A stretch of 32,572 nt of DNA from JADFMN01 sp964529975. GTDB taxonomy: Bacteria > Armatimonadota > Fimbriimonadia > Fimbriimonadales > Fimbriimonadaceae. This document shows, piece after piece, positions 1-6,806 of the stretch. The stretch is from NCBI GenBank assembly GCA_964529975.1, contig CAZGXW010000027.1:1-32572 (forward strand), written 5' to 3'. The notes below the pieces were generated by a model, which was not told the origin of the DNA, ran no database searches, and saw nothing but the letters and a program-made list of their open reading frames with translations. A program made the position numbers and the translations under genes. Position 1 is the stretch's first letter. The number at the start of each line of letters is the position of its first letter.

Positions 1-83
1 GACAGGGAGGGATTCGAACCCCCGGAGACTCGCGCCTCAACGGTTTTCAAGACCGCCGCATTAAACCGCTCTGCCACCTGTCC
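1..83 (-). tRNA. tRNA-Ser(UGA), 3' end cut by window edge
   Basis: On the minus strand the sequence begins GGACAGGTGGCAGAGCGG, a class II tRNA-Ser 5' half. The anticodon stem GCGGT/ACCGT closes the loop CTTGAAA, giving anticodon TGA (plus-strand 47-49). A long variable arm and a T arm with loop TTCGAAT follow. The 3' acceptor strand CCTGTC is visible up to base 1, so the last paired base, the discriminator and any CCA lie outside the window. It is only 14 nt downstream of the cytochrome gene on the same strand, so it may be co-transcribed with it. Confidence 0.96.
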
Positions 84-97
84 GCTGGGAGCCGATT

Positions 98-1315
98 CTA
101 CCGGGAGGGCGCGTCCGCGACCAGGATGTGCATCCGGTTCACCTCTTCGTTGATCGCAGGGCCGCTGTTGACGTCGCGGGGCCGCTTGCCCTCGTTGATG
201 AGCGTGTGGAGTTCGTTCTCGTAGATGAACACGCTTTGGAGCGTCGCCTTCGCTTCGATCCTCACAGGCGACTCAAACACGAACGAACCTGTCCAATACG
301 GGTTCCACTTTCCGGTCTTGAAGAGCGTCTTCGACTGGTCGCCGTCGATGCGCAGCGCGACTGAGTATGCGAAGAAGCGCGCTTCGGGGATAACGGCGAA
401 CGCGTCGAGCGCTCGGTCCATGACGCGGCTGGTCGAGATGGTCAGTTCTTCGAACGCTGCGATCTTGAACTCTTTCGTCTCGAGCGTTTCCCACCTAGCC
501 TCGCGTCCTGGCGACTTTGCAAAGTAGAGGCCGATGTCGATCTGCGGGCTCATCGGGCGCCCACCGGGCTGGACGAGCACTTGGGCAACGAGCTTCTCTC
601 CCGGTCGGAGCGTGATGTGCGCCCCATCTGGAACCACAAACGCGCGATAACCGGGCGCCCACGCGCCGATCAATCGCGATGCCTTAGCGTCGAGCGTGCC
701 GTTAGTCCGCCAGTGAGTCTCGCCGACGTTGGGAGCCAACACGGCCAAGAGCACGTGTCTGATCGCTTGCGGCTCTGTCGGGACGACGTCGAACCCGCGC
801 AACCGAGTGACGGTGGTGAACTTGGGATCGATCACGACCGCGCACCAGACCGGATTGCCTTCGTGCGGGGTGTCGGGCAGATCGATCGGCCTCACCACGA
901 GATCGGGTTTGCCGGGGCGAAACCCGGCCGCGGGCTTTGGTGGTTCCGGCTCGGCGTCGCCTTGCGGCATTCCTGCACGGAACCACTCTTGGAACATCAC
1001 GAGTTGCTCGTCGCTAAAGGGGCTGTCGCAGAACTCTCCAAAACTTGTGGTCGCGAGACACGGCGGCATCGTTCGCTTGAGGAGTTCTTGGCGGACGAGT
1101 TCCCCACGCCGGGCAACGTCGCGGTACGTCTCGAGAGCGAAGGGCCCGTGTCCGCCGGCCGTGTGGCAACTGGTGCACTTAGCATGGATGAGGGGAGCGA
1201 CATCCTTGGACCAGGTAGGCGGATCTTGACGTGGGGCAGACCGTGCGCCCAGGGAGGCGAGCAACAAGGCTGCGCCTGTACAGACAAGTGTGGATTGGAC
1301 GGCCGGGCGCCGCAT
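98..1315 (-). CDS. Secreted c-type cytochrome / copper-monooxygenase-like protein
   Basis: A 405-residue predicted exported protein. An N-terminal signal peptide (hydrophobic run near residues 10-24) precedes a mono-heme c-type domain with CTSCH at 47-51 and a likely axial Met in TMPP (Met83). The rest, from about residue 120, resembles the region next to c-type heme domains in ascorbate-dependent monooxygenase-like proteins of Planctomycetes and related phyla. That assignment is by general resemblance. In such organisms a redoxin domain is often fused or adjacent, and a redoxin gene is encoded divergently here. The start is set at ATG 1315 (MRRPAV); a TTG at 1324 adds three residues. A TAACCT hexamer lies 8 nt before the ATG and no SD is close. 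Electron transfer in the periplasm is the likely role; the substrate is unknown. Confidence 0.8.
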   Translation of the reverse strand: MRRPAVQSTLVCTGAALLLASLGARSAPRQDPPTWSKDVAPLIHAKCTSCHTAGGHGPFALETYRDVARRGELVRQELLKRTMPPCLATTSFGEFCDSPFSDEQLVMFQEWFRAGMPQGDAEPEPPKPAAGFRPGKPDLVVRPIDLPDTPHEGNPVWCAVVIDPKFTTVTRLRGFDVVPTEPQAIRHVLLAVLAPNVGETHWRTNGTLDAKASRLIGAWAPGYRAFVVPDGAHITLRPGEKLVAQVLVQPGGRPMSPQIDIGLYFAKSPGREARWETLETKEFKIAAFEELTISTSRVMDRALDAFAVIPEARFFAYSVALRIDGDQSKTLFKTGKWNPYWTGSFVFESPVRIEAKATLQSVFIYENELHTLINEGKRPRDVNSGPAINEEVNRMHILVADAPSR

Positions 1316-1323
1316 CTGGAACA

Positions 1324-1329
1324 AGGTTA
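1324..1329 (-). promoter_or_regulatory. Possible -10 hexamer, near-leaderless start of cytochrome gene
   Basis: Minus-strand TAACCT (TANNNT type) ends 8 nt before the ATG at 1315. No good -35 was seen. It is weak alone but fits the pattern at several other genes here. Confidence 0.3.
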
Positions 1330-1354
1330 CCAGTCCTCCCGTAGGAACGTCTTG

Positions 1355-1360
1355 TAAACT
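1355..1360 (+). promoter_or_regulatory. Possible -10 hexamer, leaderless start of redoxin gene
   Basis: TAAACT lies 6 nt before the ATG at 1367, where an SD would otherwise sit. A start site about 7 nt downstream would coincide with the ATG. The same hexamer recurs before uvrB. Confidence 0.4.
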
Positions 1361-1366
1361 AGCCTC

Positions 1367-1927
1367 ATGACTCTTGCGTTCTCACTCGCTCTGGTTCTTC
1401 AGACGAACCAAGAGCCCATCCAGTCGATCAAGCCGGTCCAAGCGACCACGATCGACGGGAAGCGAGTGGTGATCCCGGATCCCAAGGCAACGGCGACCGT
1501 GCTGGTGTTTTTGCTTAACGACTGTCCTATCGCGAACCGCTATGCGCCTGAACTGAAGCGGATCGAGGCGGACTATGCCAAGAAGAGCGTCGCCTTTTAC
1601 CGTGTGTACGTGTACAAGGACTCGACTAGGGAAGCGATCGAAGAGCACACCAAGCAGTTCGACTACAAGTGGCCCGCGATCCACGACAAGGAGCACGCCC
1701 TCGTGAACGCGGTCCGCGCGAAGGTGACGCCGGAGGCGGCGGTCTTGACGAAGGACGGCACGCTCCAATACATGGGTCGGATCGACGATTGGTACATCGA
1801 GCACGGCCGGTTGCGCGAGCAGGAGTACCGGCGGGACCTGCGGCTCGCGCTCGACGAGGTCTTAAGCGGAAAGCCGGTGTCCGTACCTCGGACACCGGCT
1901 CTCGGCTGTTTTATCGAGACCTTCTAG
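1367..1927 (+). CDS. Redoxin / thioredoxin-fold exported protein
   Basis: A 186-residue protein with a short hydrophobic N-terminus (residues 1-12) that may be a signal or anchor, followed by a thioredoxin-like fold. The motif LLNDCPIANRY carries one Cys (Cys53) in a CPIA context, so the CxxC pair of disulfide oxidoreductases is absent, as in peroxiredoxin-like redoxins. The C-terminus has the KPV...ALGCFI tail I associate with redoxins that accompany c-type cytochrome/monooxygenase proteins, with a second Cys that could resolve the first. It is divergent from exactly such a cytochrome gene, which supports a joint periplasmic redox role (inference). The stop interlocks with that of the convergent gene at CTAG 1924-1927. 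Confidence 0.82.
   Translation: MTLAFSLALVLQTNQEPIQSIKPVQATTIDGKRVVIPDPKATATVLVFLLNDCPIANRYAPELKRIEADYAKKSVAFYRVYVYKDSTREAIEEHTKQFDYKWPAIHDKEHALVNAVRAKVTPEAAVLTKDGTLQYMGRIDDWYIEHGRLREQEYRRDLRLALDEVLSGKPVSVPRTPALGCFIETF
1872..1900 (+). terminator. Perfect 12-bp hairpin inside the 3' end of the redoxin gene
   Basis: AGCCGGTGTCCG (1872-1883), loop TACCT, then the exact complement CGGACACCGGCT (1889-1900). A short T run (TGTTTTA) follows 8 nt later. It encodes residues near the C-terminus. Because the convergent gene begins to overlap at 1924, this could be a terminator moved into coding sequence. The T tract is weak and displaced, so the call is tentative. Confidence 0.45.
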
Positions 1928-3561
1928 GGGTTGATCTTCCAACCAGCCTGGTCGATCGCGTAAGCATAGGGGAACACCAGCACAGGGCCGGTTTGATTGA
2001 TCTTGATGCGCGCCTTGACGGTCCGCAGTCCCGGCTGGATGAACCTGTTGGGGTTCGTCAGCATGATCTCTGCCGGGTCCGGCGTACCGTTGACTCCCGA
2101 CGCTCCTACAGACACCCAGTCACCGATCGTCCAGTCCCACATTTCGATGGTCTTGGCGAGGTTGGGGGTGTTGGAATTGGAGTTGAGGACCAATCGCAGT
2201 TTCGTGCAGTCCTGCCAGAGGGCGGTGCCTTCGAGGATGATTTCGATGGGCGCCTCGTTCGGGAGCGAAGTCGGCCCCGCGTGGACGTACATCTTGTCGT
2301 TATCGACAGTGGTCAGCGATGCGACGGTGCCCGACTTGGGGAGGCCCTTGACGACCGTCACTGTCGTGACGTCGACGGGCATGACGGTCGCCTCTGTCGG
2401 GTCGAGGACGAAGAGCCCTCGGTTGATATCGCACACGAGCAAAGTTCCGCTGGGAAGGAAGGGGTAGTTGCTCCAGGTCCCATTGAACGTTCGCCCGTTG
2501 TTCTCAGGGTAGGTGTCGAACCACCCTGACTCAGGGGGACTGACCTTGTTGATGTTCGTATTGAAGATGCGTACACCGCTCGTGTAGTTCGACTCGAAGA
2601 GGAAGCCCTTCTTCAGGTAGAGGTTGTGGTCGATTGCCTGTAGCCCGGTCGAGAAAGTTCCGAGGAGGATCGGGTTGGTGATGTCCTCGACGTCGAAGAC
2701 GAGCGTCCTCGTGTTGATCCCGAAGTTGGTCTCGTCGAGTTCGTCGTTGACGTACATGTACTTATAGTCGGGGCTAAGCCAACTCTGGTGGCAATAGCGG
2801 ACTTGGGGGTAACTGCGCCGCACGACGAGGAACGGTGCGTTCTTGTTGGTGACGTCCCAGATCTCGAGGCCTCGGCCTTCGCCGCTGCCGAACAAGATCT
2901 GCCTACCCGCGTAAGGGCCGCTGGTGAACGTGACGGGACGCGTGTCGTGCTGATAGGCCGTAGTCATCGACGAGGCGCCAACACGCGACGGGTTGGACGG
3001 GTCTGTCAGAGAGAAGCACATGGACGTGCCTGTTCCGTCGCGCGAGCCGTTCGTGTAGAGGAAGCCGCTAGTCTGGTCGATGGAGAGTGTGTGCGTGCGT
3101 CCCGGCGAAGAGACTGTTCGCACAAGCGTGACCTGGTGGTTGTCGATGTTCGCCAGGTTGATGACTTGAATACCGGTGCCCGTCGCTTCTGTCACGACGT
3201 ATAGGTAGTTCTGATAAGTCTCGAGGTCGGCCCACTGGCTCGATGTGTGGGAGATGAACGCGAAGTAGACCGGGTTAGACGGGTCCGTGACTTCGACGAA
3301 TGCGACCTTGTTGCTCAGTCCGACGAGGGCGTACTCGCGTCCGCTCGGCGAGACGTAGCCCCATATGTCGTTGCCGTTCCCGGCATTGAACGTGGCGAGG
3401 TCGATCTGTGACTTGAACTCGACGTTGACGCTGTCCCAACCAGCGCGAGGGGCGCCTTTCGGACCAGCAAAACCGCTAAAGTCTCCACGCGAATCTTGTG
3501 GCGCTGGCGAGACCAAAGGCAAGGTTCCCAATACAAGCAAAGTGGCAGCAAGACCGTTCAT
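1924..3561 (-). CDS. Secreted choice-of-anchor B family (LVIVD-type beta-propeller) protein
   Basis: A 545-residue predicted exported protein. Residues 1-20 (MNGLAATLLVLGTLPLVSPA) form a signal peptide. About residues 35-370 carry recurring phrases typical of choice-of-anchor B/LVIVD propellers, such as ALVGLSNKVAFVEVTDPSNPVY, WADLETYQNYLYVVTEA, HTLSIDQTSGFLYTNGS, GLEIWDVTNKNAPFLV and YMYVNDELDE. The last ~140 residues form a separate Trp-containing beta-rich region of no recognised family. The reading frame stays open 100 codons upstream, but the ATG at 3561 has a clear GGAGG seven bases before it and starts the signal peptide. The role is probably extracellular or cell-surface binding; no catalytic motif was seen. 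It is convergent with the redoxin (CTAG) and divergent from the SDR gene. Confidence 0.85.
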   Translation of the reverse strand: MNGLAATLLVLGTLPLVSPAPQDSRGDFSGFAGPKGAPRAGWDSVNVEFKSQIDLATFNAGNGNDIWGYVSPSGREYALVGLSNKVAFVEVTDPSNPVYFAFISHTSSQWADLETYQNYLYVVTEATGTGIQVINLANIDNHQVTLVRTVSSPGRTHTLSIDQTSGFLYTNGSRDGTGTSMCFSLTDPSNPSRVGASSMTTAYQHDTRPVTFTSGPYAGRQILFGSGEGRGLEIWDVTNKNAPFLVVRRSYPQVRYCHQSWLSPDYKYMYVNDELDETNFGINTRTLVFDVEDITNPILLGTFSTGLQAIDHNLYLKKGFLFESNYTSGVRIFNTNINKVSPPESGWFDTYPENNGRTFNGTWSNYPFLPSGTLLVCDINRGLFVLDPTEATVMPVDVTTVTVVKGLPKSGTVASLTTVDNDKMYVHAGPTSLPNEAPIEIILEGTALWQDCTKLRLVLNSNSNTPNLAKTIEMWDWTIGDWVSVGASGVNGTPDPAEIMLTNPNRFIQPGLRTVKARIKINQTGPVLVFPYAYAIDQAGWKINP

Positions 3562-3568
3562 CAGCAAT

Positions 3569-3573
3569 CCTCC
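3569..3573 (-). promoter_or_regulatory. Shine-Dalgarno GGAGG deciding the start at 3561
   Basis: Minus-strand GGAGG with a 7-nt spacer to the ATG at 3561. It rules out the longer open frame, whose N-terminus overlaps the divergent SDR gene. Confidence 0.8.
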
Positions 3574-3617
3574 AACGGACAGGCCCCATTGTACGGGGAT
3601 TCCAGGCTGGCTTGCAA

Positions 3618-3623
3618 TAGAAT
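3618..3623 (+). promoter_or_regulatory. Possible -10 hexamer, leaderless start of SDR gene
   Basis: TAGAAT lies 7 nt before the ATG at 3631; no SD is present. No convincing -35 was identified. Confidence 0.35.
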
Positions 3624-3630
3624 CTGCGGC

Positions 3631-4407
3631 ATGAATCTGGGCGTTTCCGGAAGGGTTGCCATGGTCGCTGCGGCCAGCAAGGGGATTGGGCTGGCGGTGG
3701 CCAAGGAACTGGCGGCGGAAGGGTGCAAGGTTTCGCTTTGCGCCAGGGACAAATCGAACCTGGAAGAGGCCGTTGGGATGGTTCCAGGGTCGTTCGGGCA
3801 GGTTTGCGACGTGACCTCTCTGGAGTCTTTGGGCGCCTGGTACAGGGCGACGGTCGACCACTTCGGGGGTGTGGAAATCCTAGTAACCAATACAGGTGGC
3901 CCGCCCGCCGGAAAGTGGACCGAGATGACCGACGAGCAATGGCAGGCGGGGTTCGACTCGACACTGATGAACGTGGTTCGGATGGTCAGGCTGGTCTCTC
4001 CAGGGATGGTCGAAGGCGGGTGGGGAAGGATCGTCCACATCACGAGCCTTGTCGCGGCGCAGCCGAACCCGTTGTTGCCGATCTCTTCGACATTGCGCTC
4101 TGGGCTGTGCGCATTGACCCGGTTGCAGAGCGACGAACTTGCGATGCACGGTGTGACTGTGAACTCCGTCCTTCCTGGACACACGATGACGGACCGGCAG
4201 GTGCACTTGGCGCAGGTGCGCGCCGAGATGGAAGGGATCCCCTTCCAGCAGGCTCTTTTGGAGACGGCGAAGTCCGTGCCTGTCGGGAGGCTGGCGGAGC
4301 CACACGAGATCGCTGCCGCGGTGGCGTTCCTGTGCTCAGAACGTGCTTCGTACGTGACGGGCGTGAACTTGCTCGTCGACGGCGGGCTGGTGCGCGCTCC
4401 GGGCTAG
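3631..4407 (+). CDS. SDR-family oxidoreductase with non-canonical active site (FabG-like)
   Basis: A 258-residue short-chain dehydrogenase/reductase of normal family length. The dinucleotide motif reads AAASKGIGLAVAKEL near residue 12, the NNAG motif is replaced by NTGG (about 90), and the C-terminal part has VNSVLPG and VTGVNLLVDGG as in beta-ketoacyl-ACP reductases. The catalytic YxxxK is not present: the aligned segment is SSTLR, with Ser152 for Tyr and Arg156 for Lys, while Ser139 is kept. A known FabG-like subgroup lacks a perfect tetrad, so this is probably an intact member of it, but NAD(P)H-dependent reduction cannot be assumed. The start ATG gives a Rossmann fold immediately, as usual. 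The stop shares CTAG 4404-4407 with the convergent kinase gene. Confidence 0.88.
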   Translation: MNLGVSGRVAMVAAASKGIGLAVAKELAAEGCKVSLCARDKSNLEEAVGMVPGSFGQVCDVTSLESLGAWYRATVDHFGGVEILVTNTGGPPAGKWTEMTDEQWQAGFDSTLMNVVRMVRLVSPGMVEGGWGRIVHITSLVAAQPNPLLPISSTLRSGLCALTRLQSDELAMHGVTVNSVLPGHTMTDRQVHLAQVRAEMEGIPFQQALLETAKSVPVGRLAEPHEIAAAVAFLCSERASYVTGVNLLVDGGLVRAPG

Positions 4408-6149
4408 CCGCCAAGTTGTTCAAGCGCGCGGTCGATGTCCTGCATCAATTGCGCGTCCACTCCGGCAAAGCCCTTTGCCCGGCGGAGCGCTTCTCTTGCT
4501 CGCTCGTTGTCGCCGCGCTCGATGAGCACGTTTGCGACGGAGACGTACTTGTTCGAGGCGCGGATGCTGTATTGGCGGCTCTCGCTTTCGCTGGCCGCGT
4601 TGGCGATCACTTGGGCGAACAGGGAGTCGGCTTCGGCCCAGTGCTCTTGTCTCAGTCCTGACGAGTCTGTCGCCACTGCGCGGTCGACGGCCCTATCGGC
4701 GGCGGCGAGCATTCCCGGAACGTCCGTCGCGACGGCAAACTCCTCGCCGCTGGGGCCTGAAGGTGACGCGGGCCGGTTTTCGCCTGCGGTCGACCCTGGT
4801 GCGGGCGCGGGAGCGGAGTTAATCGGACCTGTGGGGCGGCTATCGAAGGTGCGCTCTGGAATCGAAGGTGGCGTGAGCGGCAACGCGGTCTCTTCACCGA
4901 CCGTTTCCGAGGCGACGTTCGGTTCGATCTTGGCGAGGGCGTTGATGACGAGGATGACGAAGCCAATGGCTGCTCCGATGAGGAGGACGGCGAGGAAGAA
5001 GTTGCCGATGGCCTGTTTCGTCTCCGATTTGATCCACGGGCTTTTGGCCGGAGGCGGATAGTAGACCGGGACGTGCCCTGGTGGCGGCGTGTAGGGCTGT
5101 TGTGTCTGGCCGGGTTGATAGGGTTGGTACGGCTGGTACTGGGGTTGTAATGTGGGAGCGACATATCCGCCGGGCATTCCGGGAGCGGGGGTGCCGTACG
5201 GGGTGATGCCCGTGGCGGCCGAGGTCTGGTAAGGGCTGTAGATCTGCGGCGGTGGAGCGTTGACGATATTGGCTTGCTGCGCGTACGGGCTGGTGTTCAC
5301 CGGGTCGAGCACGACGCTACCGCTCGCCATCTGTTTGTGGACCTGCTTGAGCGATTCGAGCATCTCGCCCGCGCTCTTGTAGCGGAGTTCTGGCGTTTTC
5401 TCCAGCGAGCGCTCGATCACTTGCCAGAGGCTGTAGTTGGCCTGCTGAGGCTGGTCGGGCTTCTTGTTCATGATCGCGTAGGTGATGCTCACTACGCTGT
5501 CGCCTTGGAACGGCTTCTGTCCGCTGACCATCTCGTAGAGGAGGACGCCGACGCCAAAGAGGTCCGAGCGCGCGTCGATCTCTTGGCCGTTGATCTGCTC
5601 GGGAGACATGTAGGACGGCGTGCCGAAGACCTGTCCGTCCATCGTGATGTTCGGCTCGAAGGTGAGGCGCGCGATGCCGAAGTCGGTGAGTTTGATCTGG
5701 CCGTCCTCGAGCAATTGGACGTTGTCCGGCTTGATGTCGCGGTGGATGACGCCGTGCTCGTGGGCGAAGGAAAGGCCTTCGAGGACCTCCATCGCGATCT
5801 CGACGGAGCGTTGGGGTTCTATGAAGCCGGTCTTGTCGATCTCCTTTCGGAGGTTCCGACCGGTCAAGTACTCCATCGCGATGTAGTTCTTGTCCGCGTC
5901 GGTGCCGACCTCGTAGATCGTGACGATGTTGGGGTGGACGAGCGAGCCTGCGGCGCGGGCTTCTCTTTCGAAGCGCTTGAGTCGGTCTTGGCGCTGCTGG
6001 TCGGTCGCGCCTCGGGGCATGGCGAGCTCTTTGACCGCGACGCGGCGGGTCATCTTGGGATCGTAGGCCTCGTAGACGATGTCGTTGGACCGGGCGATCT
6101 CGCGGATGATCTGGTACTTGCCTATGGCTGTCGGGACGCTTTCGCTCAC
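4404..6149 (-). CDS. Membrane-anchored Ser/Thr protein kinase (Pkn type)
   Basis: A 581-residue Hanks-type kinase. The catalytic domain occupies about residues 12-275: VAVKEL (Lys40), alpha-C Glu63, HRDIKPDN (Asp138), DFG (Asp156), FGTPSYMSPEQ activation segment. The nucleotide-binding loop is unusual: in place of GxGxxGxV the sequence is IARSNDIVYEA, with no glycine. A Pro/Gln/Tyr-rich juxtamembrane linker (about 290-370) leads to one TM helix (about 378-402), then a Pro-rich external stretch and an Ala-rich helical, TPR-like C-terminal region (about 470-581). The topology is that of PknB-type receptors, but with no PASTA repeats. It starts at GTG 6149, with TACAAT 9 nt upstream and no SD. 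The stop interlocks with the SDR stop. Confidence 0.93.
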   Translation of the reverse strand: MSESVPTAIGKYQIIREIARSNDIVYEAYDPKMTRRVAVKELAMPRGATDQQRQDRLKRFEREARAAGSLVHPNIVTIYEVGTDADKNYIAMEYLTGRNLRKEIDKTGFIEPQRSVEIAMEVLEGLSFAHEHGVIHRDIKPDNVQLLEDGQIKLTDFGIARLTFEPNITMDGQVFGTPSYMSPEQINGQEIDARSDLFGVGVLLYEMVSGQKPFQGDSVVSITYAIMNKKPDQPQQANYSLWQVIERSLEKTPELRYKSAGEMLESLKQVHKQMASGSVVLDPVNTSPYAQQANIVNAPPPQIYSPYQTSAATGITPYGTPAPGMPGGYVAPTLQPQYQPYQPYQPGQTQQPYTPPPGHVPVYYPPPAKSPWIKSETKQAIGNFFLAVLLIGAAIGFVILVINALAKIEPNVASETVGEETALPLTPPSIPERTFDSRPTGPINSAPAPAPGSTAGENRPASPSGPSGEEFAVATDVPGMLAAADRAVDRAVATDSSGLRQEHWAEADSLFAQVIANAASESESRQYSIRASNKYVSVANVLIERGDNERAREALRRAKGFAGVDAQLMQDIDRALEQLGG

Positions 6150-6158
6150 CAGTACTCT

Positions 6159-6164
6159 ATTGTA
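6159..6164 (-). promoter_or_regulatory. Possible -10 hexamer, leaderless start of kinase gene
   Basis: Minus-strand TACAAT (5/6 to TATAAT) ends 9 nt before the GTG at 6149; no SD lies between. No good -35 was found. Confidence 0.4.
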
Positions 6165-6231
6165 GGACGATTGAGGGCTGGAGGTTCGATGGATCGATAG
6201 GTTTATGGGCCGAGTTCAGTCTGGGAGTCGC

Positions 6232-6789
6232 CTAGTCAAAGTGGCGGAAGAACATGAGGTCCATGCCGAGCAGGCAGGATGTGATGAGGGCTCGTTCGGA
6301 GAGCCCGAGGCTGCTCGGGACGAGGGCAAAGGACGCGAGGCCGCAGAGCGCGGCGGTGTGGAGGAGGCGGTCGTCGAGATCGATCGCAAGCACGACGAGC
6401 CAAGCGGCTGACGACAGTGCGACCGCCGCAAAGACGAGCAGGTGGTCGATGGAGTTTGGGTCTGTGACGGCGAGGAGCCCGAGGGCGACGACCTCGGCGG
6501 ACATCAATCCGGCGCTGGGTTTGCGGTCTGCGCGCCAGAGGCGTTGGGCCATGAGCGCGAGGACTAGCGCCATGAACGCGAAGAGAGCGATGGCGGCGGG
6601 GTCGCCATTGGCTAGTTGGACAGAGATCGCGGTGCGGAGGTCTTCATGTCCGCGCCACGGTGTCCAGACAAGCACGAGCCCAGCGATCGAGGCGAGGGCC
6701 ATTGCTGCGTCGGCTGCGCGCTTCCTTTTGGTCCGCTTCCTCCAGACCGGGATGTAGCCTTTGCTGACGACTCGGAAGTCTTCGAGCAT
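6232..6789 (-). CDS. Small polytopic membrane protein of unknown function
   Basis: A 185-residue protein with a basic cytoplasmic N-terminus (VWRKRTKRKRAADAAM) followed by about five hydrophobic helices: AALASIAGLVLVW, IALFAFMALVLALMA, GLMSAEVVALGLLAV, HLLVFAAVALSSAAWLVVLAI and LCGLASFALVPSSLG. No family recognised. The frame is open upstream into the preceding gene, but that part is low-complexity Arg-rich antisense-like sequence, so the start is placed at ATG 6789, 17 nt after the glycosylhydrolase stop. It is therefore probably the second gene of that operon. No SD is obvious. The 82 nt from here to the kinase start hold no gene. Confidence 0.65.
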   Translation of the reverse strand: MLEDFRVVSKGYIPVWRKRTKRKRAADAAMALASIAGLVLVWTPWRGHEDLRTAISVQLANGDPAAIALFAFMALVLALMAQRLWRADRKPSAGLMSAEVVALGLLAVTDPNSIDHLLVFAAVALSSAAWLVVLAIDLDDRLLHTAALCGLASFALVPSSLGLSERALITSCLLGMDLMFFRHFD

Positions 6790-6806
6790 CAGACCAGAGT
6801 ATTCCG

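Noticed and set aside
3562..3861. 100-codon N-terminal extension of the choice-of-anchor-B gene
   Set aside because: It overlaps the SDR gene antisense; a signal peptide and GGAGG mark the real start at 3561.
3723..4661. Long plus-strand frame overlapping the SDR and kinase genes
   Set aside because: Its translation is Arg/Asp-rich shadow sequence of two well-supported genes.
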